Below, piece by piece: positions 15,800 through 24,098 of a stretch of DNA of 39,053 nucleotides; the stretch's first letter is position 1, and each line of letters starts with the position of its first letter. A program made the translations under genes and the position numbers. The notes below the pieces were generated by a model. The model was not told where the DNA came from. It did not search any database and saw only the letters and a list, made by a program, of their open reading frames with translations. Where the stretch lies: assembly GCA_025210475.1 (NCBI GenBank), contig JAOARW010000082.1, forward strand, positions 1-39,053. Reading direction: 5' to 3'. The DNA is from Carboxylicivirga sp. Its GTDB lineage: Bacteria; Bacteroidota; Bacteroidia; Bacteroidales; Marinilabiliaceae.

Positions 15800-17353
15800 T
15801 TATAAATCCAGATAAATGCTTAAACCCACCGAAACCGGATATAGTTCAGGGCCTTTGTTTTCTTCAAAGAGTGTTGAGAAATAATAGGTGCCAAATAGGT
15901 TGATGGCCCGATAACCCATGCGCACCATAGCACCATACCTGAATTTCTGAAGGTTGTAACTTCCTTTTTTCTTTTGTTTGTGCGGATCTAAATTATCATC
16001 GTAAATAATACGGTTGTAGGAGTTGATGCGCATACCACCAATCCCCCCTGCTGATATGTAAAATGGATTGCCGCGTCGGTGGGTAGGAATCTGAAACTCC
16101 ATTAGTAAAGGCACATTCAGATGGGTGGTTACCAGTTTATTTTTCTCCATTGGCCGATTATCCGGAACGGGTGTTTCAACTATGTACCCATTATCGTTTT
16201 TTCCCAAAATCATATCTTTTGAAAAGTGATAGTTATTCCATTCGATGCCCAGGCCGGTTACCAAACCAAGGTTGCCCCTGCGATTAAGACCAATGCTCCA
16301 TTGCAGGGCATTTATGGCCCAGGAGTTGGATTTACTGGTATTAAGTTCCATAAATGAATCGTCGGGTGGCAAGCTGGTGCTTCCATCGTAGGTTACATAG
16401 TTATTAAAGCCAAATTCAATGCCAGTGTAATGCCCCTTAAACCGGCGTGTGCGATGACGGTATCGATCACGATCGCGACCACCTATTTCGATGTAGGTAT
16501 CGCTGCCTTTTTCATTAATCACAATATCGCCACCCAGAATTTTGATATGTGTTTTATTGCCATCCTCGTCTTCAATCAATACCTCTTTTTCTTTATTATT
16601 ATTGGTAATGACTTTGGTGGATGAAGGTTGCTCGTAGTCATTTTCGGGTACGGGTAAATCAAGTGGGGTTCCACTTTCATCGATCCACACCATCTGCCCA
16701 TCCAGCAACGCCTTTGCCTTACCATCTTCAAAAGCCCAAATGTGTGTGTACATTGGTGGAACCACTTCATTGCCCACCTCGTCAATATAGCCTACTTTGC
16801 CATCTTTTAAAATGCGGGCTTTACCATTCTCAAACGACCATATTTGTTGGTATTCGCATGGAATGATTTCATGCCCGGTGCTGTTGATGTAGCCAATTTT
16901 ACCATTCTTAAGCACACGTGCCTTGTCATTGTCAAAGGCCCATATTTGCTGGTAAACACACGGTACTACTTGTGCCCCTTGCTTATTGAAATAGCCAAGT
17001 TTACCATGCTTTAGCACTTTAGCCAGTCCTTCGCTGAATGGCCATATCTGATCATATTCGGCCGGAATTATGATTTGCCCACTGATATGAAACACACCGG
17101 CTTTGCCTGCTTTCAGCACCCGAAAATAGCCATCGTCATCCAGATTCCAAACCTGGTTGTATTCGCAGGGTACTATTATTTCGCCATTGGCTTTAATAAT
17201 GCCCACACGACCCTCTTTCATCACCCGGTAAATGCCCGGTTCAATCTCCCAGTGGCGTTCATACAAGGTGGCAATCTCAGGTTCTATGGTTTGCGCCATA
17301 GTGGTGAGGCAGGTAAAAATGGTCAGTAATATGACAGTAAATTGCTTAAGCAT
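15800..17353 (-). CDS. WG-repeat protein fused to an outer-membrane beta barrel
   Basis: This 517-residue protein has a signal peptide ending TTMAQ (about 1-21). Six WG (KWG) repeats of about 34 residues follow at about 38-240, each with a (K/D)GK.GYI core and an (I/V)(I/V)P.EY.QIW core. A charged linker leads to a porin-like barrel at about 295-517. The barrel closely matches the whole mature part of the gene just upstream (17365-18276): shared blocks include RFKGHYTG versus KFKGHWAG and RYGAMVRMGYR versus QYGAMVRVGYR. WG repeats are thought to mediate surface or protein binding. The start is 11 bp after the paralog's stop, so the pair is an operon. The biological function is unknown. Confidence 0.85.
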   Translation of the reverse strand: MLKQFTVILLTIFTCLTTMAQTIEPEIATLYERHWEIEPGIYRVMKEGRVGIIKANGEIIVPCEYNQVWNLDDDGYFRVLKAGKAGVFHISGQIIIPAEYDQIWPFSEGLAKVLKHGKLGYFNKQGAQVVPCVYQQIWAFDNDKARVLKNGKIGYINSTGHEIIPCEYQQIWSFENGKARILKDGKVGYIDEVGNEVVPPMYTHIWAFEDGKAKALLDGQMVWIDESGTPLDLPVPENDYEQPSSTKVITNNNKEKEVLIEDEDGNKTHIKILGGDIVINEKGSDTYIEIGGRDRDRYRHRTRRFKGHYTGIEFGFNNYVTYDGSTSLPPDDSFMELNTSKSNSWAINALQWSIGLNRRGNLGLVTGLGIEWNNYHFSKDMILGKNDNGYIVETPVPDNRPMEKNKLVTTHLNVPLLMEFQIPTHRRGNPFYISAGGIGGMRINSYNRIIYDDNLDPHKQKKKGSYNLQKFRYGAMVRMGYRAINLFGTYYFSTLFEENKGPELYPVSVGLSIYLDL

Positions 17354-17364
17354 GGTTGTGTGTT

Positions 17365-18276
17365 TTAAAATTGAATGAGTGACAAGCCAATGGTGAACGG
17401 ATATAATTCGGGGCCTCTGTTCTCGGTATAGAAAGTAGAGAAGTTATACGTAGCATAGAGGTTGATGAATCGATAACCCACTCGAACCATTGCTCCGTAT
17501 TGGAATGCACTGAGGTTGATGTTATCTCTTCCTTTGTCTTTAACACGGTCGCCACCTTCTTTATAAACCATTTTGGTATGGCCACCAATTTTAAATCCGC
17601 AATAAGGTCCGGCAGATATGTAAAAGCGGTGGAATGGTTCTGATTCCGGAATCTGCCATTCAAACAGCATCGGAATATTAATAAAGGTAGTGGTGATTTT
17701 ATTTTTTTCGACTGTACGATCTGCTGGTAGCTTTTCTCCTACTGTTTCTCCGGTTTCTTCGTTTCGTACAAAATAATAAGGCTGATCGGTGCGATAATTA
17801 TAAAAGCTCATGCCGGCACCTAATACCATTCCAAAATTGTTTTTGTTCTTTTGCAAGCCAATGTTGTATTGCAAAAAATTAATGCTAAACATCACCGATT
17901 TGGAAGCATTCAGATCCATAAAAATATCATCGGCGGGTAAATCGGTTGAGAAATCGGAAGTGACATAACCATTGAAACCAAGGTCGCAACCGGCCCAGTG
18001 GCCTTTAAATTTGTCGCGTGGCACTCTTACCATACGAATGCGTGCGCGGTTGTAATCGTCAATAATTTCAAAGCGGCGTGAGCCAATGGTTACCTTTGTG
18101 ATGGTATCGTTAAACTCATCAACTTCAACTTTTACACCTGGCGCCTTTACCACACTTTTTCCATTTGATTCTTCAACCGAAACAATGCTTTTCGATTTAT
18201 TTTCCTGAGCGTTGCCTGATAGCCCCACGATAGTTGCAAGTATGCACAGAGCGAATATTTGTAGTGTTTTCTTCAT
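17365..18276 (-). CDS. Outer-membrane beta-barrel protein (paralog of the WG-repeat gene)
   Basis: This is a porin-like outer-membrane protein of about 303 residues. A reading from 18297 is possible, but the Met at 18276 gives a normal signal peptide (MKKTLQIFALCILATIVGL, cleaved near NAQ). A short charged segment is followed by an eight- to ten-stranded barrel with KFKGHWAGCDLGFNGY, FINIPMLFEWQIP, FYISAGPYCGFKIGG and a C-terminal ELYPFTIGLSLIQF ending in Phe, as expected for an outer-membrane protein. It is homologous over nearly its whole length to the C-terminal half of the next gene, a tandem duplication. Its function is unknown. Confidence 0.82.
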   Translation of the reverse strand: MKKTLQIFALCILATIVGLSGNAQENKSKSIVSVEESNGKSVVKAPGVKVEVDEFNDTITKVTIGSRRFEIIDDYNRARIRMVRVPRDKFKGHWAGCDLGFNGYVTSDFSTDLPADDIFMDLNASKSVMFSINFLQYNIGLQKNKNNFGMVLGAGMSFYNYRTDQPYYFVRNEETGETVGEKLPADRTVEKNKITTTFINIPMLFEWQIPESEPFHRFYISAGPYCGFKIGGHTKMVYKEGGDRVKDKGRDNINLSAFQYGAMVRVGYRFINLYATYNFSTFYTENRGPELYPFTIGLSLIQF

Positions 18277-18405
18277 AGCTGAGTTATTAAATTTCAAAAG
18301 TAGGACGGTGGGCTTTTATCATTTGTTACAGCTTTTTCATCAATAACTTTTAGAAAAAGTGCTAAAACATTAGTATCTTGTTTCTTACAATAAAAATTAA
18401 GCCCT

Positions 18406-18957
18406 ATGCACGTATCTATATTTATCGGAAGCCCGCGAGTCAATGGTAATACAGCCACCATGGCCAATGCCTTGTCGAAAAGTTTAAAAGCCAAAGGTGC
18501 CGATTGCCGGAGTTATTACCTGTATCAGCATAAGATAAAGCCCTGCTTTGATTGCCGGCTTTGTAAAACGGAAGCCATGGAGTGCGCCCAGAAAGATGGC
18601 ATGACGATTTTATATGAGAACCTGGAGTGGGCCGATGTTATAATTTTTGGTACGCCAATTTATTGGTTTGGTCCCTCGGCACAAACTAAACTGCTGATCG
18701 ATCGTTTCCGACCTTATTTTGCCAACAAAAAGTTACAAGGAAAAAAGGCGGCCTTGTTATTGCCTGCCGGATCGGGAGAAGGGGATTGTGATATTACCAT
18801 CGAACAGTTTAAACGTGTGTTTAAGGCTTTGGGAATGGAGTTTATCGATGCCATTACCCTTAAAGCATACGATGAAGAGGATGCCGATGAGGTGTTGAAA
18901 AAGCACGATGTTGTTCAGGATTTGGTTGAAAAAATAATGCAGGAGGAGACCGTATAG
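18406..18957 (+). CDS. Flavodoxin-like NAD(P)H-dependent FMN reductase family protein
   Basis: This is a 183-residue flavodoxin-fold oxidoreductase. The FMN phosphate loop is GSPRVNGNTATMA at residues 8-20. A cysteine cluster CFDCRLC with a later Cys (about residues 47-60) is the same pattern seen in iron-sulfur flavoproteins and related NADPH-dependent FMN reductases. FGTPIYWFGPSAQTKLLIDRF binds the isoalloxazine ring. No signal peptide is present, so it is cytoplasmic. It is divergent from the barrel pair and precedes the BlaI-type gene on the same strand, but an intervening promoter makes it a separate unit. The physiological substrate cannot be inferred. Confidence 0.88.
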   Translation: MHVSIFIGSPRVNGNTATMANALSKSLKAKGADCRSYYLYQHKIKPCFDCRLCKTEAMECAQKDGMTILYENLEWADVIIFGTPIYWFGPSAQTKLLIDRFRPYFANKKLQGKKAALLLPAGSGEGDCDITIEQFKRVFKALGMEFIDAITLKAYDEEDADEVLKKHDVVQDLVEKIMQEETV

Positions 18958-18961
18958 TGTT

Positions 18962-19040
18962 TATTCAACTAAAAAAATAGTGGAAAAGTTTTGCGCATGG
19001 AATAATTGCTGTATATTTGAACTAACAATTTAGTTGAATA
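18962..19040 (+). promoter_or_regulatory. Promoter and operator of the BlaI-type regulator gene
   Basis: TATATTTG at 19012-19019 is an exact Bacteroidota -7 box (TAnnTTTG); TTTG at 18990-18993 is a fitting -33 element, 18 bp away. AACTAA (19020-19025) and TTAGTT (19030-19035) form a palindrome covering the expected start site. A larger 12-bp perfect inverted repeat, TATTCAACTAAA (18962-18973) and TTTAGTTGAATA (19029-19040), brackets the promoter. These half-sites are likely operators for the repressor encoded immediately downstream. Confidence 0.65.
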
Positions 19041-19042
19041 GA

Positions 19043-19414
19043 ATGAAGGAATTAACCAAAGCAGAAGAACAAGTGATGCAAAAACTTTGGGAACTGGGCA
19101 AAACCAATGTGAAAAGCATCATAGAACTCATGCCGGAACCAAAGCCGGCATACAATACCGTATCTACCATTGTGCGTATACTCGAGAACAAAGGATTTGT
19201 CGATCATGAAAAGCTCGGCAAGGGATATGTGTATTTTCCAATCGTGTCGAAAGAGATCTATAAGAAAGCCTTTATGAAGCGCTTTATGTCGAATTATTTT
19301 CAGGATTCTTTTAAAAACATGGTGTCCTTTTTTGCGAAAGAAGATAAGATGGACATCAAAGATTTGGAGGAACTAATGAATGATGTAAAAAAAGATTTGG
19401 ATAGGAAAGAGTAG
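19043..19414 (+). CDS. BlaI/MecI/CopY-family transcriptional repressor
   Basis: This is a winged-helix repressor of about 123 residues. The ATG at 19043 is preferred over the in-frame TTG at 19034, which lies inside the operator palindrome. The N-terminal domain has LTKAEEQVMQKLWELGKTNVKSI, then PAYNTVSTIVRILENKGFVDHEK, the recognition helix and wing typical of the family. The C-terminal helices (about 80-123) are for dimerisation. It pairs with the M56/TonB sensor at 19515, as BlaI pairs with BlaR1. In that scheme proteolysis signalled by the membrane sensor relieves repression; no beta-lactamase gene lies here, so the regulon is unknown. Confidence 0.93.
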   Translation: MKELTKAEEQVMQKLWELGKTNVKSIIELMPEPKPAYNTVSTIVRILENKGFVDHEKLGKGYVYFPIVSKEIYKKAFMKRFMSNYFQDSFKNMVSFFAKEDKMDIKDLEELMNDVKKDLDRKE

Positions 19415-19481
19415 GTAAGAGGTAGTGACATAGTTTAATAGTGATTTAGTAATTATACTAAAGCTGTCAGCTATGTCTTAC
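19415..19481. repeat. Nested inverted repeat between repressor and sensor genes
   Basis: GTAAGA and GACATAG (from 19415 and 19427) have reverse complements CTATGTC and TCTTAC (19471-19481). The spacer is rich in TAGT words. It could form a hairpin in the mRNA that lowers sensor expression relative to the repressor. It resembles other short-word intergenic repeats in this window. Confidence 0.45.
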
Positions 19482-19514
19482 TAAAATTACTATTTCCTTA
19501 AAAACTAAATAACT

Positions 19515-21290
19515 ATGGACGTAATAGTCAATTATTTAATTGAATCAGCTTTAATATTGGGAATCTTAAGTGCTTTCTACCGCTTGGTGTTGCATTTTGA
19601 ACCAAAATTTAAGTTCAACCGATTTTACCTGCTAATGTCTTTATTGGTGGCCACTGTTGCTCCCTTATTGACATTTACGATTTACCAAACGGCAAGTGTC
19701 GAAGGAGAAGTGTTTGCGGGTAATGTAATTGAATCCATTACTGTTTATGCCCAAAACACAAAAGCTGTGATTGTTCCGGTTGTGGCGCAATCGTCCGCTT
19801 TTAAATGGCTATACATTATTGGTTGTACTGGTTTGCTGGTTCGTTTGGTGGTTGGTTTTGTCCGATTGGGCGGATTGGCCGGCCGCGTTAATTTGGTTAA
19901 TTACAAAGGGTATAAAGTAGCTGACTTGCCCGGTCAGTTCAACCCATTTTCATTTTTTAATGTGGTGTTTGTTAATCAATCGCGCTACTCCGAAAAGGAG
20001 TTGGAGCAGATAATGATTCACGAACTGACACATGTTCGGCTGAAGCACAGTTGGGATGTGCTTTTGCTCGAAATTCTGCTAATTGTGCAATGGTTTAATC
20101 CTTTTGCCTGGTTCTTGCGCTCAATGCTTAAAGAACTACATGAGTTTCAGGCTGACAAGCAGGTGCTCCAAAAAGGATATTCAGCTAAAAGTTACAAAGA
20201 GTTGTTGTTGTTTCAGGCCACAGGTGCCCGTTTGTTGCCGGTAAATAACTTCAACCAGTCACTTACTAAAAAACGATTTACCATGATGAAACGAGCCATG
20301 GAAAGTAAGGCTCAGGATGATGTAAATCAAACTGAAGCGGACTCCATGAACCCGTTGAATAAAAAGACAATTCTCATGAAAAAAGATAATATTCATAAAA
20401 TATTTAGTTTAAAATCGGTATTTGCCATTGTAACCCTGTCGATGGTGGCCGTTTTATTTGCCTGCGAGTTACGCGAGGTAGAACCCAACAAAACTCAGGA
20501 AGAACTGGAATTAATGGAAGCCATTGATAATACTACTGCGCAGATGCCTGTAGTTGGTGATGTATTCTTTGTCGTTGAAGAAATGCCTGAGTTTCCTAAA
20601 GGAGAATTTGAAAAAGGAGAGGAAGCACTTCGCCATTACATAGCGACTGAGGTTAAATACCCGAAATTAGCACAAGAGGCAGGTGCCAGTGGCCGTGTGT
20701 ATGTTTCTTTTGTGGTGGCCGATGATGGTACTGTTCGTGGCACAAAAATAGCCCGATCAAGTGGTTTTAGTTCTTTGGATGAGGAAGCGATACGAGTGGT
20801 TTCTGCCATGCCAAAATGGAGACCTGGGAAGCAACAAGGCAAATGTGTAAATGTGAGTTATACTGTACCGATTAATTTTTTACTAAATGGTGAGTCTAAA
20901 AGTACTACGTCAAAGGTTTACAATGCAGGTTTCGATGATGGTATAACGAAAGAAGGGAAGGCTCAATTGATTAAGGATTTTAGAGAAAAAGGATGGACAA
21001 TCACTCAAAATGACGATTTCTCTGTTGATATGACAAAAATAGCAACCAGTGTTGGAGCTGGTAATTCGTCAAAAAGCCAAAAGGAGATTTATAATAAAGA
21101 CGGATGGCTTGTTAAGGTTGATGCCAATGCTTCTCTAACAATAAAGGCCACAGGTAAGAATATGAAGTACGAAGAGCTGCCTCAGGATTTAAAGGACATT
21201 GTTATAGAATACTATAGGCAACAAGGCTGGGTTGCAAGTTTTAATGCAAATGGCTCTTTGGATATGAAAAAAGTATCAACGGCTAATTGA
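19515..21290 (+). CDS. BlaR1-type M56 membrane peptidase with TonB C-terminal domain
   Basis: This 591-residue membrane protein opens with helices at about 5-25, 38-57 and 96-117. The gluzincin motif HELTH (169-173) follows, with ELHEFQADK near 208-215 supplying the third ligand. A fourth hydrophobic segment (302-316) ends in Cys317. Residues about 378-457 form a TonB C-terminal-like domain (YPKLAQEAGASGRVYV through VPINFLL). The region 470-591 is unusual: three copies of a GW...SLDMKK-like unit start near residues 493, 530 and 571. It should sense an envelope signal and trigger loss of the BlaI-type repressor encoded upstream. The signal and targets are unknown. Confidence 0.9.
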   Translation: MDVIVNYLIESALILGILSAFYRLVLHFEPKFKFNRFYLLMSLLVATVAPLLTFTIYQTASVEGEVFAGNVIESITVYAQNTKAVIVPVVAQSSAFKWLYIIGCTGLLVRLVVGFVRLGGLAGRVNLVNYKGYKVADLPGQFNPFSFFNVVFVNQSRYSEKELEQIMIHELTHVRLKHSWDVLLLEILLIVQWFNPFAWFLRSMLKELHEFQADKQVLQKGYSAKSYKELLLFQATGARLLPVNNFNQSLTKKRFTMMKRAMESKAQDDVNQTEADSMNPLNKKTILMKKDNIHKIFSLKSVFAIVTLSMVAVLFACELREVEPNKTQEELELMEAIDNTTAQMPVVGDVFFVVEEMPEFPKGEFEKGEEALRHYIATEVKYPKLAQEAGASGRVYVSFVVADDGTVRGTKIARSSGFSSLDEEAIRVVSAMPKWRPGKQQGKCVNVSYTVPINFLLNGESKSTTSKVYNAGFDDGITKEGKAQLIKDFREKGWTITQNDDFSVDMTKIATSVGAGNSSKSQKEIYNKDGWLVKVDANASLTIKATGKNMKYEELPQDLKDIVIEYYRQQGWVASFNANGSLDMKKVSTAN

Positions 21291-21354
21291 TCAGCAACTC
21301 CAATAAATTAATGCTTGGTTAATTATTGTTTTTAAGCCGATTGAATCGTATATT

Positions 21355-21390
21355 TATTAATGCTAATGATCTGTTTCATTAGCATTAATA
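21355..21390 (+). promoter_or_regulatory. 15-bp perfect hairpin before the TonB-like lipoprotein gene
   Basis: TATTAATGCTAATGA (21355-21369) and TCATTAGCATTAATA (21376-21390) are exact reverse complements around a 6-base loop, followed by GTTTT. The hairpin sits 9 bp before the ATG at 21399. It could be an attenuator or weak terminator after the sensor gene, or a translational control element. It argues against the upstream in-frame ATG at 21360, which is inside the stem. Confidence 0.65.
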
Positions 21391-21398
21391 GTTTTAAC

Positions 21399-21890
21399 AT
21401 GATTAATACAGATTCTCTTCAAATAAAAAGTATTTTATTCCTGTCTTTGTTATTGATGATGGTTTTTAATGCCTGTGATTTACGTGATGTTAAACCAGTA
21501 CAAACGCAAGAGGATGTGGAATTAAATGAAGCCATTGAGAATACTAATGGCCAGAATAATTCTTTACCTGTTAATTTATTTGTTAATTATGAAGAAAGGC
21601 CTGAATATCCTGGGGGAGACTCAGCTCTAAGAAAGTATATTGCAACTACAGTAAAATATCCTAAAGAGGCACTCGATGCTGGAGCTTCTGGACGCGTATT
21701 TGTCAATTTTACCATTACCAAGGATGGACGCGTATTAGATCCTAAAATTGCCCGCTCGTGCGGTTATACCATTCTGGATAACGAAGCATTAAGGGTGGTG
21801 TCTCAAATGCCAAAGTGGAAACCCGGAAAGCATCAAGGCCAAAATGTAAACGTGAGTTATACTGTACCTATCACATTCAATTGCCAATAA
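21399..21890 (+). CDS. TonB C-terminal-domain lipoprotein, paralog of the sensor's domain
   Basis: This is a lipoprotein of about 163 residues. The signal peptide ends VFNAC, with a lipobox Cys. The mature N-terminus (CDLRDVKPVQTQED) matches the sensor's segment after Cys317 (CELREVEPNKTQEE), and the TonB C-terminal-like domain (YPKEALDAGASGRVFV, MPKWKPGKHQG, VSYTVPITF) matches the sensor residues 380-457. It therefore looks like a duplication of that part of the sensor, without the protease and without the triplicated repeat. It may compete with or assist the sensor's domain in the envelope. Convergent with the next gene, with 14 bp between the stops. Confidence 0.85.
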   Translation: MINTDSLQIKSILFLSLLLMMVFNACDLRDVKPVQTQEDVELNEAIENTNGQNNSLPVNLFVNYEERPEYPGGDSALRKYIATTVKYPKEALDAGASGRVFVNFTITKDGRVLDPKIARSCGYTILDNEALRVVSQMPKWKPGKHQGQNVNVSYTVPITFNCQ

Positions 21891-21904
21891 TAGAATTTAA
21901 AGGT

Positions 21905-23968
21905 TTAGGGCAATAACTCAGGATTATCCACCGGCAATTGACAGCTCTTGTTCTTACATTGATAAATTAGCGTTGTACCTTCTTTGTAACGATTCTTCAA
22001 TACTTCAATTGTCGATTGATTATTCTTCGAACCAGCATATATAACACCAGGGCGCATTTGCTTCTGTAATTTAGCTCTGTAGTCGTGAGCATCTTTTCCA
22101 ACAATCACAATTTCCTGTCGCCGGGATTGCAGAAAAGTTAATAAAGCCGATTGAGCATAGTAAGTGGGGTGTTCTCCTGCCAATTGATACATTTTTGAAA
22201 TTAACTGATTGGCGATAGCTTCGTATTCTGGTAAATGAAAGAGCTGGTGTAATCGGATCAGGTTATTGGCCATTGTTCCAACCGAAGAGGGAATGACATT
22301 GTCCTGTACATCGGTTTTACGGGCAATCAGTTGTTCGCCACTCTTTTGTGTGTAATAAAATACTTGAGCAGTTGAATTATAAAACTCTTTGATTGTGAAA
22401 TCAGTCAGTTCGCGGGCCTTACTCAGGTAGGCGTCATCAAAAGTGACTTCGTATAAAGCCATCAAGGCCTCAATCATAAAAGCGTAATCATCAAGAAAAG
22501 CATCAATTTTGCTGATGCCGTTTTTAGTGGTTCGAAACAGGTTGCCATTCTTTTGCTGAACCCTATCGAGAAGTTTTTTCATGGCTTCTTGCCCCATCTT
22601 TAAATGATCTGCATCGCCAAGTGCTTGGTAGGCATCACAAAGGCCTTTTATCATTAGGGCATTCCACGAAGTAAGTGTTTTGTCATCTAATCCGGGACGA
22701 ATACGTTTTTTTCGGTGCTGATATAACTTCTCAAGCCCTTTGTTAATCTGATCGTTAAAAGAAGCAGGCTCAAGCTGATTGAGCGAAGCATATGAATTAC
22801 GGGTAATGCCGCCGTGCAGAATATTCTTGCCCATTTCCCAGTTTCCGTTTTCTGTAATGTTGAAATACTTAAAGAAATGTTCGTCTTCTCCCAGTATGTT
22901 CGTTAGGTCATCATAATTCCAAATGTAGAATTGCCCTTCTTCGCCTTCGCTGTCGGCATCCAGGGCAGAGTAAAAAAGACCATCGGACGAAGTTAGTTCC
23001 TGCTTAACAGATTGAATCGTTTCATTAACAATACGTTTGTATAACGTATCACCACTTGTTTTGTAGGCATTACTATACAAGGATACTAACTGGGCATTAT
23101 CATAGAGCATTTTTTCAAAATGTGGAGCAAACCAGCGTTCGTCTACCGAGTAACGGGCAAAGCCACCACCTGCCTGATCGTATATGCCGCCCGATGCCAT
23201 CCGGTCGAGGGTAAGGTGAAGGAACGAAAGCAGTTCTTTATCTTTTTTCAGGTCTCCGATTTGATGAATCAGATTAAGGGCAACCGGCATGGGGAATTTT
23301 GGAGCCTTACCAAAGCCTCCAAATTGTTTATCGAAACGATTATGTGCATTAACCAATGACTGGTAAATATCGGGTGTCTTAGCCTCTTCGGCAAGAGGCA
23401 TCTCCAGGCGCTGAATACCTTTGGTTAAAGCCTCGGCCTGTTCCAATAGTTTATCTTTCCCTGAATGATTTAACTCAGCCAGTTGTTGCAACACTTGTTG
23501 CCATTGGCGCTTCGGGAAGTAAGTGCCACCCCAAACGGGTCGACCATCGGGTAGGGCAAAGCAATTTAATGGCCAGCCACCTTGACCCGTTAGCATCTGC
23601 ACAGCTTCCATATAAATCTTATCCACATCGGGTCGTTCCTCGCGGTCCACTTTTATGCAGATAAAATGCTTGTTCATGATTTGCGCTACAGCTTCGTCCT
23701 CGAAGGATTCATGTTCCATTACATGGCACCAGTGACAAGCTGAGTAACCGATGCTTATTAATATTAGTTTGTTTTCGTCTATGGCTTTTTGTAAAGCCTC
23801 ATCGCCCCAGGGATACCAGTTAACAGGATTGTGCGCATGTTGTAACAAATAGGGGCTGGTTTCGTTAATGAGTGAATTGCTATGCATAATTTTATTATTT
23901 TGCGTATGTGTGCAGTCCAGGCAAGCAGATGTAATTACTAATGTTAAAACGATTTGGTGAAAGTTCAT
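21905..23968 (-). CDS. DUF255 thioredoxin-domain protein (YyaL/SPATA20-like)
   Basis: This 687-residue protein has a thioredoxin-like domain at about 30-170 with the family block SPYLLQHAHNPVNWYPWG and a CHWC motif at 78-81. An (alpha/alpha)6-barrel-like region follows, similar to glycoside epimerase folds (FEKMLYDNAQL, YSALDADSEGEEGQFYIW). It matches the YyaL family, whose biochemical role is not settled. The residues before Met28 are hydrophobic and end with Cys16, so the long form could be exported; starting at Met28 (23887) gives a family-typical cytoplasmic N-terminus. I list the longer form but the start is unsure. Confidence 0.88.
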   Translation of the reverse strand: MNFHQIVLTLVITSACLDCTHTQNNKIMHSNSLINETSPYLLQHAHNPVNWYPWGDEALQKAIDENKLILISIGYSACHWCHVMEHESFEDEAVAQIMNKHFICIKVDREERPDVDKIYMEAVQMLTGQGGWPLNCFALPDGRPVWGGTYFPKRQWQQVLQQLAELNHSGKDKLLEQAEALTKGIQRLEMPLAEEAKTPDIYQSLVNAHNRFDKQFGGFGKAPKFPMPVALNLIHQIGDLKKDKELLSFLHLTLDRMASGGIYDQAGGGFARYSVDERWFAPHFEKMLYDNAQLVSLYSNAYKTSGDTLYKRIVNETIQSVKQELTSSDGLFYSALDADSEGEEGQFYIWNYDDLTNILGEDEHFFKYFNITENGNWEMGKNILHGGITRNSYASLNQLEPASFNDQINKGLEKLYQHRKKRIRPGLDDKTLTSWNALMIKGLCDAYQALGDADHLKMGQEAMKKLLDRVQQKNGNLFRTTKNGISKIDAFLDDYAFMIEALMALYEVTFDDAYLSKARELTDFTIKEFYNSTAQVFYYTQKSGEQLIARKTDVQDNVIPSSVGTMANNLIRLHQLFHLPEYEAIANQLISKMYQLAGEHPTYYAQSALLTFLQSRRQEIVIVGKDAHDYRAKLQKQMRPGVIYAGSKNNQSTIEVLKNRYKEGTTLIYQCKNKSCQLPVDNPELLP

Positions 23969-24098
23969 AAAGTCAAAACAGTGATTAAGAGATGAGGTTC
24001 AGCAAGTGCATAATTTTTTAGTTAACTTACGTTTGTTGAGGCAATAAAAGGCAGGTAAAAGAAGTTATTTAATAACAGCCAATCATTAAAGAATAAGT

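Noticed and set aside
16700..17260. Periodic DNA repetition suggesting a CRISPR array or minisatellite
   Set aside because: The period of about 100 bp is the six WG repeats of a coding region, with diverged codons and no conserved repeat/spacer structure.
21360..21398. N-terminal extension of the TonB-like lipoprotein from the ATG at 21360
   Set aside because: It would start inside the hairpin stem and push the lipobox away from a normal signal peptide; the ATG at 21399 is better.
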